Shown in pieces: positions 26,911 to 36,144 of a DNA stretch of 64,000 bases. The DNA lies in the NCBI GenBank assembly GCA_965237725.1, contig OZ250151.1:806001-870000 (forward strand), read 5' to 3'. The number at the start of each line of letters is the position of its first letter. Within the stretch, counting starts at the first letter, position 1. The notes beneath the pieces were generated by a model, which ran no database searches, was not told the DNA's origin, and was given only the letters and a program-made list of their open reading frames with translations. The translations under genes and the position numbers were made by a program. Source of the stretch: G965237725 sp965237725. Its GTDB lineage: Bacteria > Pseudomonadota > Gammaproteobacteria > Arenicellales > Poriferihabitantaceae.

Positions 26911-29205
26911 CTACGCTTCGTAATTTTCTCGAATTGCACACATTCCAACCCATGCTGCTAATATTCCAACACATAATGGTATACAAAAAAACTGTACCGC
27001 TGGAGTGCCGCTAAAACTAAGTATCCCAAATGTAACTGCTGTTGTTAATGCAGATGCGAATATTGCCAAGTACGTTTCAGCAGATTCGGATGTTGTTTCT
27101 TTGGAAAACACGACGTAGTCGATAGATAGTCCTAACAAAGGAAATACAGCGGCAATAGTAAATGTAGTGATGGGCAACCCGAGCAAACTTACGGCAGCAA
27201 CACCTGCAATTGCAGCACTAATAGGCACCAGAATCATTTTGAATGCCTTTTTGCGGTATCTTACATAAAGTACGCTCAGCATAGCGCTAAATGCCAAAAA
27301 TACCGCCTGTAGTAATTTTTCCCTAAGCGTCTGTAACGCTTCCTCATTTCGCTGTTGCAACGAGACAATATTGCAAAAAGGTGACGTTATACATCGATTA
27401 TCCAAAAACCCAGGATCATCGCCTGCCACCCGGAGGACTGACGCGCATTCAGAGGCATCGGGATCACAATACAAAAGGCTTTTTCTCTCTGCATCAGCCC
27501 AGGGCTGGGATATCAACCAGTCAAGGGAATATTCCATCGATTTATTACTCCCCCAATCCAGACTTTTGATTTGCAAAATTTCCAGATAGTTGTTTATAGT
27601 ATCTTCGCTCAATGATGTTCTAGCGTTTTCATAAATTTTCCGATTTTGAGATTGAATTAATTTGGATGGAACCAATTTACTTAGTGCGGTAATAGATTTT
27701 AGTTTTTCAGCAGAAACGCCTTCATATAATTGTTCCTCGGCATTCAATAATGATTCGACATCATCAGCCTGAATTAAGAAAATATGTTCAGTATTTGCCA
27801 TTTTTGAAAAAGATTTAGATATATTCTCTTCGTCCATAGCCAATTGTGGAACTTCTCTAGACAGCACAATCGGCCTATCATCGAACTCATACCCTTTAAT
27901 AATTCCAGCCAGGGACACAAAGCCAATAATCCACATAAGCACAACTGCAATTTCTTTTTTTAGGTAATACTTTTCCGTCGAAAGATTTCTCGCAGACGCA
28001 CGCTCAATCGTAAACAATGGAAATAGGAAGTGAACAATTAACCATATTATGAATAATGCAGAGCACAAAAATACCGCCGTTTGTGACAGAACCGGAATAG
28101 AGATAAACACCACAACCATCAAACCGATAGTTGTAGTCATAAAACTCATGTTTATTCCGGGAGATATTTTTTTCGATATCCGCTCAGCGGAAAATCCTGA
28201 TCTGGCGTGGGTCCAAAAATGTAACGCGAAATCGATGCATATTCCTATTGCAGTAGTGGCAAGCGTTAGACCAATAAGATGCGGTAAACCGACCAACATT
28301 TGTGTAATAACCAACCCTCCAATTAAAACCAAAATAATAGATATTGCTGAAATTAGTGTTGCGATAATAGATTTTGCAACAATCAAAAATACGAATATCG
28401 TAAACAGAAGGGCCGACAATCCCATCCACTGAATTTCTTTTTTAGTTTGTTGGGCAATAATTGCGGAATATAGTGGAAATCCAGTTAAAAATATTTCTAT
28501 ATCTTGTTCTTGCTCGATATTTCTAACTTGCTGTGTGTACCATATCACAGCATCATCCGATGCATTTTCGTCTTGGCTAGGATTGACGTCCACCATCAGA
28601 ATATTGGTGGGGACCTCAAAATCAGACCTTAAATAAACACCATCGAATGAAACACCATCAATGGTAGGAAGATTTTCCAGTACAAATTCTTCTACTGTAC
28701 CCAATGGATCTGTTTCCGGATCACTAAGTGCCAACGGCGGAAATCCTAAAAACTGATCAAGTCGCCATGCCAATTGGGATTCAGAAGAATGTAATATTCG
28801 TTTTTTAGAATTAGCCGCAAGAAGGCTTGATTTAAATTCAGTCAACGCATTGATTCTCATCGCCAAATCTTTGTCCATTAAATTAAATCGACGGTTTGCA
28901 AGATACTGTGCTTGACCTACGGGCTTTTCAATTAAAGTTTTAACCTGATCTGTTATTGAATCAACTTTTCTACCATCAGTGTTTTGGATCACGACAACAA
29001 TCTCATATAGCTGATCCGCGGATATCTTATCGGTTAACGCAAAAAGTGCCCTGGATAAATTTGATTTAGGAATAAGTCCATTTATGTCAGAGTCAAATTC
29101 AAGATGTTCCTGATTGACTAGCCAGGCGAATCTCCCAATCAAGCCAGCAATTAAAACTAGTACAACTACTGAAATTATTTTTTGGTATTGCCGATCCTTA
29201 AACAC
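26911..29205 (-). CDS. RND/MMPL-family exporter of the aryl-polyene cluster
   Basis: The 764-residue protein has about twelve membrane segments in two halves, each with a large periplasmic loop after the first segment, as in MMPL lipid exporters. The expected job is to move the polyene-lipid product out of the inner membrane. It starts with GTG inside the end of the LolA-like gene (8-nt overlap), so translation is coupled. It is the last gene of the leftward operon. Confidence 0.85.
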   Translation of the reverse strand: MFKDRQYQKIISVVVLVLIAGLIGRFAWLVNQEHLEFDSDINGLIPKSNLSRALFALTDKISADQLYEIVVVIQNTDGRKVDSITDQVKTLIEKPVGQAQYLANRRFNLMDKDLAMRINALTEFKSSLLAANSKKRILHSSESQLAWRLDQFLGFPPLALSDPETDPLGTVEEFVLENLPTIDGVSFDGVYLRSDFEVPTNILMVDVNPSQDENASDDAVIWYTQQVRNIEQEQDIEIFLTGFPLYSAIIAQQTKKEIQWMGLSALLFTIFVFLIVAKSIIATLISAISIILVLIGGLVITQMLVGLPHLIGLTLATTAIGICIDFALHFWTHARSGFSAERISKKISPGINMSFMTTTIGLMVVVFISIPVLSQTAVFLCSALFIIWLIVHFLFPLFTIERASARNLSTEKYYLKKEIAVVLMWIIGFVSLAGIIKGYEFDDRPIVLSREVPQLAMDEENISKSFSKMANTEHIFLIQADDVESLLNAEEQLYEGVSAEKLKSITALSKLVPSKLIQSQNRKIYENARTSLSEDTINNYLEILQIKSLDWGSNKSMEYSLDWLISQPWADAERKSLLYCDPDASECASVLRVAGDDPGFLDNRCITSPFCNIVSLQQRNEEALQTLREKLLQAVFLAFSAMLSVLYVRYRKKAFKMILVPISAAIAGVAAVSLLGLPITTFTIAAVFPLLGLSIDYVVFSKETTSESAETYLAIFASALTTAVTFGILSFSGTPAVQFFCIPLCVGILAAWVGMCAIRENYEA

Positions 29206-29773
29206 ATAACTCTCCGTTAATCTTCATACCATTAAACAAAAATATGCTAATACTTTTTTGATTACTGATATTGATATCTATTCGATTTACGAATCCACTA
29301 TTACCTTCCACTACAATGCTAGCTAGTCCAAGTGTACTATTCAACAGCGTAATTTTTCCCTTAAATTTTTCCATAGAACCCTCAAATTGCACACTAAATC
29401 GAGGGTCATCAGGCTGTATATTCAAACTCATAATCGGAAAGATAAGTCGACTTAGGAAACTTGGGTTAGGGGAAGGTTGTTCAACGCCAGCGACAACCTT
29501 TGATTCCGTACCGTTTCCATAGAATATCTTTTTTTGTTTTCTAGGGGTAATAAAATTAAAGACGATTTTTTTCTCGGGATCGATATAAAAATTACCTGTG
29601 CCACGAATAGTGGCTCGTCCATGCTTCGTACACTGAACAAATTCGCCAGCTACCGGGCCATCTCTAAACATGTGGTCTCTCAATTCTACTACCGACAAAT
29701 CTGATATAGCTGAAGTAGGTACGCATATCGCGCACATGAAAATAAATATTTGAGTGGACTTTTTCAGAACCAT
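29198..29773 (-). CDS. LolA-like outer-membrane carrier protein of the aryl-polyene cluster
   Basis: The 191-residue protein has a signal peptide (~1-23) and a beta-rich LolA-like body: GTGNFYIDPEKKIVFNF, and a pattern of alternating strands. LolA relatives carry lipids across the periplasm. Such a gene is a standard member of aryl-polyene clusters next to the exporter. It overlaps the exporter gene. Confidence 0.8.
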   Translation of the reverse strand: MVLKKSTQIFIFMCAICVPTSAISDLSVVELRDHMFRDGPVAGEFVQCTKHGRATIRGTGNFYIDPEKKIVFNFITPRKQKKIFYGNGTESKVVAGVEQPSPNPSFLSRLIFPIMSLNIQPDDPRFSVQFEGSMEKFKGKITLLNSTLGLASIVVEGNSGFVNRIDINISNQKSISIFLFNGMKINGELCV

Positions 29774-29780
29774 TGCATGC

Positions 29781-30248
29781 TCAACGATCCTGATTTTCAG
29801 ACTTCCAAATATTTACTTTTTGTTCCAATACAATCGGGCACCCCAATTCCATTGATAAGGAATCTCTATCCAGAGGAACTTGAACACTTCTGCCTCGAGC
29901 TATAATTTTCTGTGACTCTTTCCCAAATACCATATACCTAATTAATAGGCGAAATTCCCATTCGGTGATTATTGCGACCACAGTTATCAGCTCATCATAA
30001 CTTGCAGGGGAAACATAACGGGCATTGATATCGATTACTGGCCATTCATATCCCGATTCATGCATTTGCGGATAATCATAATCAATTGCCTTCAATACAG
30101 CGCATCGTGCATGCTCAAAGTATTTGAAATAATTTCCGTGCCAAACAACCTTCATCGAATCAACATCATGAAATGCGACGCGAAGATCCACCTTTGCGAT
30201 CGGAAAACCTTCGAGTTTTTTCAGTTCAGATAACGTTTTTATTCTCAT
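29781..30248 (-). CDS. 4HBT-family hot-dog thioesterase of the aryl-polyene cluster
   Basis: The 155-residue protein shows FHDVDSMKVVWHGNYFKYFEHAR, read in two pieces, the active-site helix of 4-hydroxybenzoyl-CoA thioesterases, with the catalytic aspartate in DVDSM. It probably releases or edits acyl chains on the carrier proteins. It lies 7 bp upstream of the LolA-like gene. Confidence 0.85.
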   Translation of the reverse strand: MRIKTLSELKKLEGFPIAKVDLRVAFHDVDSMKVVWHGNYFKYFEHARCAVLKAIDYDYPQMHESGYEWPVIDINARYVSPASYDELITVVAIITEWEFRLLIRYMVFGKESQKIIARGRSVQVPLDRDSLSMELGCPIVLEQKVNIWKSENQDR

Positions 30249-30271
30249 CTACACCAGATATTTTCCGCCAT

Positions 30272-31234
30272 TTATTTAGATTCTTTTTCCGGGTCAGCCC
30301 AATAATTGTAAAAATTAAACCACTGTAGTGGATATTTTATGCAGTAACGCTCTAATCTATTAGCGAACTTGTTCACGTACGTACATAAATCCTCCTCCCT
30401 GTGTTCGCGATTTAAACTGATTTCATTCTCAAATAACTCAAAGTATATACGACATTGGTTTTTATACGTGAATGCAAATAACGTGTATACAGGGACCTCC
30501 AACAAATGTGAAAGCACGTAAGGCCCGATTGAAAATCTTGCAGGTTGCCCAAAAAAATTGGCAGTCACAGTGTTTTTGTAATGACAAGCACCAGAATCAA
30601 CTCGATCCGCTGCAATAATTAAAATATCACCATTGTCTGCTCCTTCAACCAATGTGATTGTACTAACAGGTGTTATCTCGTCTGGGGATATAAATTTTAC
30701 TTTATCTGACTTGAAATTTTTATCTCTTAGCTCGTTATATTGTGTAGTCTGTCTCGTGTCCATCACAATAGTAAAATTTCTATTTGGCGTCATTTCACTC
30801 CTTGCAATAGCCAGATCGAAATTTCCCAAATGTGACATTAAAAACACGGCTCCCCTAGTTTCTGTAGACAGCACTTGATTCAACAATTTTTCTCCTTCAA
30901 TTTTATATTCAATATCCTTCATACCATTGGACCAGGTATTGACCCGATCAACCATGGCCGTTGAAAAAGCCAAAATGTGGCGAAAAATTAACCACCCCAT
31001 GGGCCGATCAGGCCAGGAATTATTCTCGCTAACTTTTGCTGATTCTTTTATACGCGTAAGATATTGCCTCGAATAAGTTCTCGTTTCTGCAGAAGTTATA
31101 AAATAGTACAGCGCCACAGGAACTACGAGTAACTTTATAAACCCAGGACCAGTAAACTTCATTATCTGGTTTAGGATTAGCATTCCAATTTTGCTACCTC
31201 TCTCAGCTACTGCTGTGGATTGGGCGTTAGTCAC
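30272..31234 (-). CDS. HtrB/LpxL-like lipid acyltransferase of the aryl-polyene cluster
   Basis: The 320-residue protein has an N-terminal anchor and the LPLAT motif SHLGNFDLA (H-x4-D), with IAADRVD further on. HtrB-like enzymes attach acyl chains to lipids at the inner membrane; here the polyene chain is the likely acyl group. The GTG start overlaps the stop of the glycosyltransferase gene (GTGA). In some aryl-polyene clusters these two activities are one fused protein; here they are separate. Confidence 0.85.
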   Translation of the reverse strand: MTNAQSTAVAERGSKIGMLILNQIMKFTGPGFIKLLVVPVALYYFITSAETRTYSRQYLTRIKESAKVSENNSWPDRPMGWLIFRHILAFSTAMVDRVNTWSNGMKDIEYKIEGEKLLNQVLSTETRGAVFLMSHLGNFDLAIARSEMTPNRNFTIVMDTRQTTQYNELRDKNFKSDKVKFISPDEITPVSTITLVEGADNGDILIIAADRVDSGACHYKNTVTANFFGQPARFSIGPYVLSHLLEVPVYTLFAFTYKNQCRIYFELFENEISLNREHREEDLCTYVNKFANRLERYCIKYPLQWFNFYNYWADPEKESK

Positions 31235-31995
31235 GCAACACCACCCTGTAGCCGCTTCCAGCTTCGTGTGAAATTTAATCTTAATAAACCAGGAAGTCGT
31301 ATCAACATTCCAAAAAACAACCGAGTGTGCATAATAGTAATTAACAGATTGTCGTCAAACATCCTAAAGTTGGATTTTTGACCTTCGAAATATTCAACGC
31401 GAACAGGGATATTTTTAATTTCAATTCTACCCCAGTAACTACGAACACAAACTTCCGGATCGAAATCCATGTGTTTTCCGATTTTTGATTTCCTAATTAC
31501 ATTTAGCACGCTTTCAATGGGATAAATTCTAAATCCACACATAGAATCCCTAATCTGAAAAGACAAGGTATTAATCCAAATCCAAATGTGCGTCGCCCAA
31601 CGCCCAATTCTTCGGCCCAGAGGCGCAGATTCTGTGTAAACTGCGTAACCTAAAATCAGATCATCAGGAAACTTGTGACTCAGGGTTAAGAAATCACTTA
31701 TTTTGCTTAACTCATGCTGCCCGTCTGCATCCAATTGCAATGCGTGGGAATAACCTAAACGTGCAGCCTCATACAATCCATCTATTACTGCCGCTCCCTT
31801 TCCACCATTCTTTGATCGGGAAACCAAAGTCACGTTATGCTTGATGCAGCAACTCTCAATCAATTCGGATTGCGCTACATCACTACCATCATTTATTACT
31901 ATGATTGGCAATTCATAATCGAGTATTTTCAAGATAGTATTCTCGATTTCATCTCCATGTTGAAATACGGGAATAATGATAGCCGTTCTTCCCAT
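31231..31995 (-). CDS. Family 2 glycosyltransferase of the aryl-polyene cluster
   Basis: The 254-residue protein has the GT-A start IIIPVFQHGDEI, VINDGSD and the metal site LDADGQHE. It would add a sugar to the lipid anchor or product. No membrane segments are evident apart from a weak one. It is coupled by a 4-nt overlap to the acyltransferase gene and starts 2 bp after the AMP-ligase stop. Confidence 0.85.
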   Translation of the reverse strand: MGRTAIIIPVFQHGDEIENTILKILDYELPIIVINDGSDVAQSELIESCCIKHNVTLVSRSKNGGKGAAVIDGLYEAARLGYSHALQLDADGQHELSKISDFLTLSHKFPDDLILGYAVYTESAPLGRRIGRWATHIWIWINTLSFQIRDSMCGFRIYPIESVLNVIRKSKIGKHMDFDPEVCVRSYWGRIEIKNIPVRVEYFEGQKSNFRMFDDNLLITIMHTRLFFGMLIRLPGLLRLNFTRSWKRLQGGVA

Positions 31996-31997
31996 AG

Positions 31998-33794
31998 CTA
32001 TAAATCTCCAACCAATGCTACAACTCCGGAAGCTAGTTTTTTTTGGTCTGCATTGAAATAAGCAAACTTCACAGAATCTGCTCGTTTCTCAATTTCTATT
32101 TTCAATTTGTAGCCAGGCAAAATAGTTTGAGAGAATTTTAATCTGGTTATCATTCCAGGATTCAGTTTTATATTCCATAACTTTAGCGCGTAATGATAAA
32201 TCCAGCTCAGCAACATAACGCCAGGGACGATGGGCTGGGTATCAAAATGCCCATCAAAGCATTCAAGCTCAGGTGGAATTGTAATATCCAACAACAACAC
32301 CTCGTTTGTTACAGTAGAATTTAAAACGATCGGGGTGGTTGGGCGTTCAAAATTCAATAAAGTGTTTTTTACGTTACTCTCGGTCACCTTCCCGAGATCG
32401 TTCTCAGGCAGAAAAAGCAAATACCGAAAATTCTTTGGCACGATCACCGGGTCAAAGAAATCGAGAAGAAATTCTCGGATTAATCTCGTTACTAACTTTC
32501 TGCCCTGAGCTCTAAAATACTCCAGACCATTATTATTGAGTACGATGCCACAATGCAATACTTCCTTGCCATGATTCATCCCCGGGCAGGCAATGGCACT
32601 TTTTACAAGTTTATAGTTATTAACGGTGGTTACAAAATTCTCTAGCGAAACCCTTTTGCCCTCAATTTTGCATATCCGATCTTCCCTTCCCATAAATCGG
32701 AATGTTGATGCCGTTTCAAATTGCACCTCATCTCCACTGGATATTGGCGAACTTGCTGCACCCCCTACATGCCCACCCCAAACTACAAGCTCGCCCGTAC
32801 TTTCACTTATTTTATTGTTATTATTGTTCGATCCATTAATTCCAGGAAGCAATTCCCACAAATTCGGATTCGCTTTTTTCGAAACAGTTTCGTGCATTCT
32901 ACTGGCGATCGCCCCAGTCTCTGTACTACCAAATATTTCTGTAATCGGACATTCAAACATTTCAATTATTTTGTTCGCTTCCTCAAAAGATAACTTACCG
33001 CCCGCACAAAAGACCCTGGAGACTGGTAAATTTCGATCTGATCTTGCTACAGATCCTGCTTCGGCTAACATTTCTATCTGACTTGCATTCCTCCCCATAG
33101 TGGGACTCGTAATAACAATAATATTATCCGCATTTGATCGAGAATCCTGCACAATTGGTGTGGTTACAGCTAGAACTCCAGAAATTGGCGGAATATAAAT
33201 TTTGCATTTGGATACAAGTGGAAATAAAAAACCAAACGATAAACCATAAATGTGTTGGTGGGTCACAAGCGGCAAAAATAGAGTACTTATATCAGGACAC
33301 CAACATTGGGAAAATAATTCTACTTCGGCGTATAACTGTTCAGCGGTTTTACAAATCGATTTTGCATCGCCCGAAGACCCTGAAGTTTGAAAAATTATTT
33401 CTCCCCATTCTCCATCACAACTCAGAAATTCAGGGTCCCCACCTTCATCAAATTCTGAAAACATACCAAGGTCAATATCGGGTAATTTCTCCAGCACCGA
33501 TTTACTGCCAATCAACCCACTACCACCAGATACAAGTTTTTCAATTGTCATTTTTCTAATGTTGGGGGGAACTATGACAGTTTTACCCGTTGTCAATAGT
33601 GCGAACATTGCGCACAAGAAAAGAAAGCCATCTTCCTCACAAAGCACCCATTGTTTACTGGGTTGTTTCTGGAAACAAGATTGCAATTTAAGAACTGCTT
33701 TTCTGATATCAGACAAAGATCTGACACGATCAGAGCTACAATATATAACTCGGTCGTGTTTCTGATTAAGGGTTCTTAACCACTTATCAGTCAT
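31998..33794 (-). CDS. apeH: AMP-dependent aryl ligase fused to hot-dog dehydratase (ApeH-ApeI type)
   Basis: Residues ~1-460 are an acyl-adenylating ligase: QTSGSSGDAK (136-145), EIFGSTETGA, and the adenylate-binding FMGREDRICKIEGKRVS. In characterised systems ApeH activates the aryl starter and loads it on the carrier protein. Residues ~490-598 are a FabA/FabZ-like hot-dog domain with FDGHFDTQPIVPGVMLL (GHF at 515-517), matching the ApeI dehydratase partner. The ATG overlaps the stop of the upstream membrane-protein gene (ATGA). A short Asn-rich stretch lies near residue 330. Confidence 0.85.
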   Translation of the reverse strand: MTDKWLRTLNQKHDRVIYCSSDRVRSLSDIRKAVLKLQSCFQKQPSKQWVLCEEDGFLFLCAMFALLTTGKTVIVPPNIRKMTIEKLVSGGSGLIGSKSVLEKLPDIDLGMFSEFDEGGDPEFLSCDGEWGEIIFQTSGSSGDAKSICKTAEQLYAEVELFSQCWCPDISTLFLPLVTHQHIYGLSFGFLFPLVSKCKIYIPPISGVLAVTTPIVQDSRSNADNIIVITSPTMGRNASQIEMLAEAGSVARSDRNLPVSRVFCAGGKLSFEEANKIIEMFECPITEIFGSTETGAIASRMHETVSKKANPNLWELLPGINGSNNNNNKISESTGELVVWGGHVGGAASSPISSGDEVQFETASTFRFMGREDRICKIEGKRVSLENFVTTVNNYKLVKSAIACPGMNHGKEVLHCGIVLNNNGLEYFRAQGRKLVTRLIREFLLDFFDPVIVPKNFRYLLFLPENDLGKVTESNVKNTLLNFERPTTPIVLNSTVTNEVLLLDITIPPELECFDGHFDTQPIVPGVMLLSWIYHYALKLWNIKLNPGMITRLKFSQTILPGYKLKIEIEKRADSVKFAYFNADQKKLASGVVALVGDL

Positions 33795-34387
33795 GTTTTT
33801 GGTGATGGCCCTGGTGCGTCAAAGTTCCCTTTTTCCATAATTAATCTCTTGATAGGAGAGCGAATAGTTCGTTCTACCAGGAATAGGCCTGCCATAATCA
33901 AATAGGAAATTAACCCGTTGTAAATCGTCCAAAGGTTTATGTTTTCATTAAAAATACAATAAAGCGATATAATAATGTTTGCTAAAAAGAAACAACACCA
34001 AACTATAGTAACCGCTCGCGTATAAAGAATTCCGCCTTGATCAAGCCTATTATTCTCAAGCTTTTCTGCTATTTTTTGAACTATGTTTTTTTCTGCAAAT
34101 AAACTTGAAGAAAACATCAAGATAAATAACAAATTTATTATAACTGGATAATATAGCGTTAAATCAGGGTCAAAAAAGAAGACGGCGATTCCTAAGGTTA
34201 GAGGAACAATAGAGAACAATATCTCAAATTTGGGGCTTGCATCTATGGTCCATTTGGACAATCCCAAGACCCCGATGGAGATGAGATATAGCGAAATCCA
34301 AACAGAATTAACCCACCCCACGAACCAAATAAAAAATGGAAAGCCTATTGTTAGTAGCGCTGCAATACCATTTAGCAACTTCGGCAC
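33791..34387 (-). CDS. Polytopic membrane protein of the aryl-polyene cluster (COG4648-like)
   Basis: The 198-residue protein has about five to six hydrophobic segments and no soluble domain. A protein of this size between the second carrier protein and the AMP-ligase is usual for aryl-polyene clusters; its role is not established. It starts 2 bp after the carrier-protein stop and overlaps the ligase gene by 4 nt. Confidence 0.75.
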   Translation of the reverse strand: MPKLLNGIAALLTIGFPFFIWFVGWVNSVWISLYLISIGVLGLSKWTIDASPKFEILFSIVPLTLGIAVFFFDPDLTLYYPVIINLLFILMFSSSLFAEKNIVQKIAEKLENNRLDQGGILYTRAVTIVWCCFFLANIIISLYCIFNENINLWTIYNGLISYLIMAGLFLVERTIRSPIKRLIMEKGNFDAPGPSPKT

Positions 34388-34389
34388 GC

Positions 34390-34635
34390 TTAGCCTTTTA
34401 ATTGCGCTTCCAATTCCGTAATTACATCACCAACAGTGCGCACGTTTCTAAAATTCTCCGGATCCATTCTTTTCCCCGTCAATTTCACCATCCAAGCCAT
34501 CAAATCAACCGCATCGATGCTATCAATATCCAAATCATCATACAGCAAAGAATCAAGGGTTACCTTGGAACGCTCGATGTCAAATTCATTTTCCAGCAAA
34601 TCCTGGAATTTATTAAGAAGGTTTTCGCTTTTCAT
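34390..34635 (-). CDS. apeF: Acyl carrier protein of the aryl-polyene cluster (ApeF type)
   Basis: The 81-residue acidic helical protein has the phosphopantetheine site DLDIDSIDAVDL with S39. It would carry the starter or the growing chain. It is the second of two adjacent carrier proteins, 18 bp from the first. Assignment as E or F rests on gene order. Confidence 0.85.
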   Translation of the reverse strand: MKSENLLNKFQDLLENEFDIERSKVTLDSLLYDDLDIDSIDAVDLMAWMVKLTGKRMDPENFRNVRTVGDVITELEAQLKG

Positions 34636-34653
34636 AAAAAAGTAAATTTGGGA

Positions 34654-34941
34654 TCATGTTGTTTGTGCCTTTTCTTGCAGCTGACTGAAAACGAAATTTG
34701 TCAACGACTCCAATGTAAAAAAGTGATTTCTAGTCTCTTCATTTTGAGACTTTAGTTTTATCTTATATTTTTTACTGATAACCGCTCCAATTTCCAACGC
34801 ATCTATAGAATCCAGGCCCAGACCGTCACCGAATAAGGGAGCCTTTCTATCTATGTCTTCACCAGAAATATCCTCTAAATTGAGAGTATCAACGATTAAT
34901 TGTGCTATTTCGTTTTGCAGTGACGTTACAGAATTTGGCAT
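34654..34941 (-). CDS. apeE: Acyl carrier protein of the aryl-polyene cluster (ApeE type)
   Basis: The 95-residue protein has the phosphopantetheine site LGLDSIDALEIG with S45. In aryl-polyene systems two carrier proteins divide starter loading and chain extension. Its start lies 16 bp from a MITE-like element that separates it from the upstream acyltransferase gene. Confidence 0.85.
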   Translation of the reverse strand: MPNSVTSLQNEIAQLIVDTLNLEDISGEDIDRKAPLFGDGLGLDSIDALEIGAVISKKYKIKLKSQNEETRNHFFTLESLTNFVFSQLQEKAQTT

Positions 34942-34957
34942 TAATATCCCGTTATAG

Positions 34958-35140
34958 TTAAGGAACCTCTGATTAAAACATGAACAGTCAATTTGAGTTT
35001 ACAATTATCAATTTCTGCGTTGCAAAACTTCCCAATAGCCGTGCCCTGTTTTATTGGACTTGGGCGTGCTTTTCGCGCCTTGAACTTGATAATTTTTAAT
35101 CTCAACTTGATCTGCCCAGTTTTAATCAGAGGTTCCTTAA
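34958..35140. mobile_element. 183-bp MITE-like element inside the polyene operon
   Basis: Both ends carry the same 22-bp inverted repeat, TTAAGGAACCTCTGATTAAA followed by AC, with no mismatch (34958-34979 and 35119-35140). The complementarity continues imperfectly inward for about 40 bp more, and there is no coding capacity. This is the form of a miniature inverted-repeat transposable element. The TTAA at each end makes the exact target duplication ambiguous. A one-sided near match (AAGGAGCCTCTGATTTCA) stands at about 41919. No matching transposase gene is present in the window. Confidence 0.8.
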
Positions 35141-35274
35141 GTTTTTAATTGAATTTACCTCGAACACCTGGAATCAGAAATCATTAGTTCTAGCCGAAAG
35201 TTTAACATGTTACATCGATTTCATAACCAGAATTCTTGGAAATTCCGGGAAATCTCCAAATATACAATGAAAAT

Positions 35275-36144
35275 TTATAACTTGGATATAAGCGGCGACA
35301 AATTTAAATCAACATCGGATAAATCGCACCCCGTTGTATTTAACTTCCCATACCATTCGGATAACGCTTTGGTTAATCTTCTTGATTTCAAAGGTAATTT
35401 CATGGTGTTTTCAGTGCGAATCATTTCCATAGGAATGTGTTTTAGCACGGTGAATAAAAAAGAAATCTTTTTATCTGGAACATGATACCAAGGATCATTT
35501 TTACCTATTGCAAGTGGATCGCAAGATATATGAATAGGAAGAATTGCGCATTTTGACACCAACATTAAATAGGCAGCGCCTCGCAGAAATTTAAGCTCCT
35601 TATTGTTTTTTGTACGAGTACCCTCGGGAAACATAATAATCGTTTCACCTTGCTCTAATCGTTGCAGGCATACATCTAAAAGAGATTCGCCGGTATCATT
35701 AAGTATGTAGCCTGCGAAATAGACTTGAATCGCTAAAAATGGATTGAACAAAAGATCTTTTTTAACCACACAATTTGCTTGTCTGATTTTTCCCAATAAG
35801 AACACCACATCTAGTAGAGATGGGTGATTCGCAATGATCAATTGACCCGAATTATTGAGGTTTACATCGTTTACAAACGATACTTCAAATACGCCGAGCA
35901 CTTGCCCTGCCCGGGAAAAAATATTGAACGACTTGTAGTTGATCCATCTAACTATTTTTATCCGACTATCTTTATTCCTACAAAAAATCGCCACAGGGAT
36001 AACCATTAAAAATGCAACCAGCAAAGCACCAATACCGAAAGTTACATACAGAAACGCAGTCAAAACAAAGCGCCGAGCCCATTCTGCATTTTTTGAAATT
36101 TTCTCCATTCGCCTAGTTAATAAACTGGTAATTCCAACGTCCAT
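35275..36144 (-). CDS. 1-acyl-glycerol-3-phosphate acyltransferase-like (PlsC family) protein of the aryl-polyene cluster
   Basis: The 289-residue protein has N-terminal membrane segments, the NHPSLLDVV motif (H-x4-D) and MFPEGTRTKN, both typical of PlsC acyltransferases. It may place the polyene or a fatty acid on a lipid. The first ATG lies 32 nt inside the preceding gene; an in-frame ATG at 36108 is an alternative start. Downstream the operon is interrupted by the MITE-like element. Confidence 0.85.
   Translation of the reverse strand: MDVGITSLLTRRMEKISKNAEWARRFVLTAFLYVTFGIGALLVAFLMVIPVAIFCRNKDSRIKIVRWINYKSFNIFSRAGQVLGVFEVSFVNDVNLNNSGQLIIANHPSLLDVVFLLGKIRQANCVVKKDLLFNPFLAIQVYFAGYILNDTGESLLDVCLQRLEQGETIIMFPEGTRTKNNKELKFLRGAAYLMLVSKCAILPIHISCDPLAIGKNDPWYHVPDKKISFLFTVLKHIPMEMIRTENTMKLPLKSRRLTKALSEWYGKLNTTGCDLSDVDLNLSPLISKL

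Noticed and set aside
32230..33765. Several plus-strand frames of 68-151 codons opposite the AMP-ligase gene
   Set aside because: Shadows of a clearly coding minus-strand gene with intact motifs.
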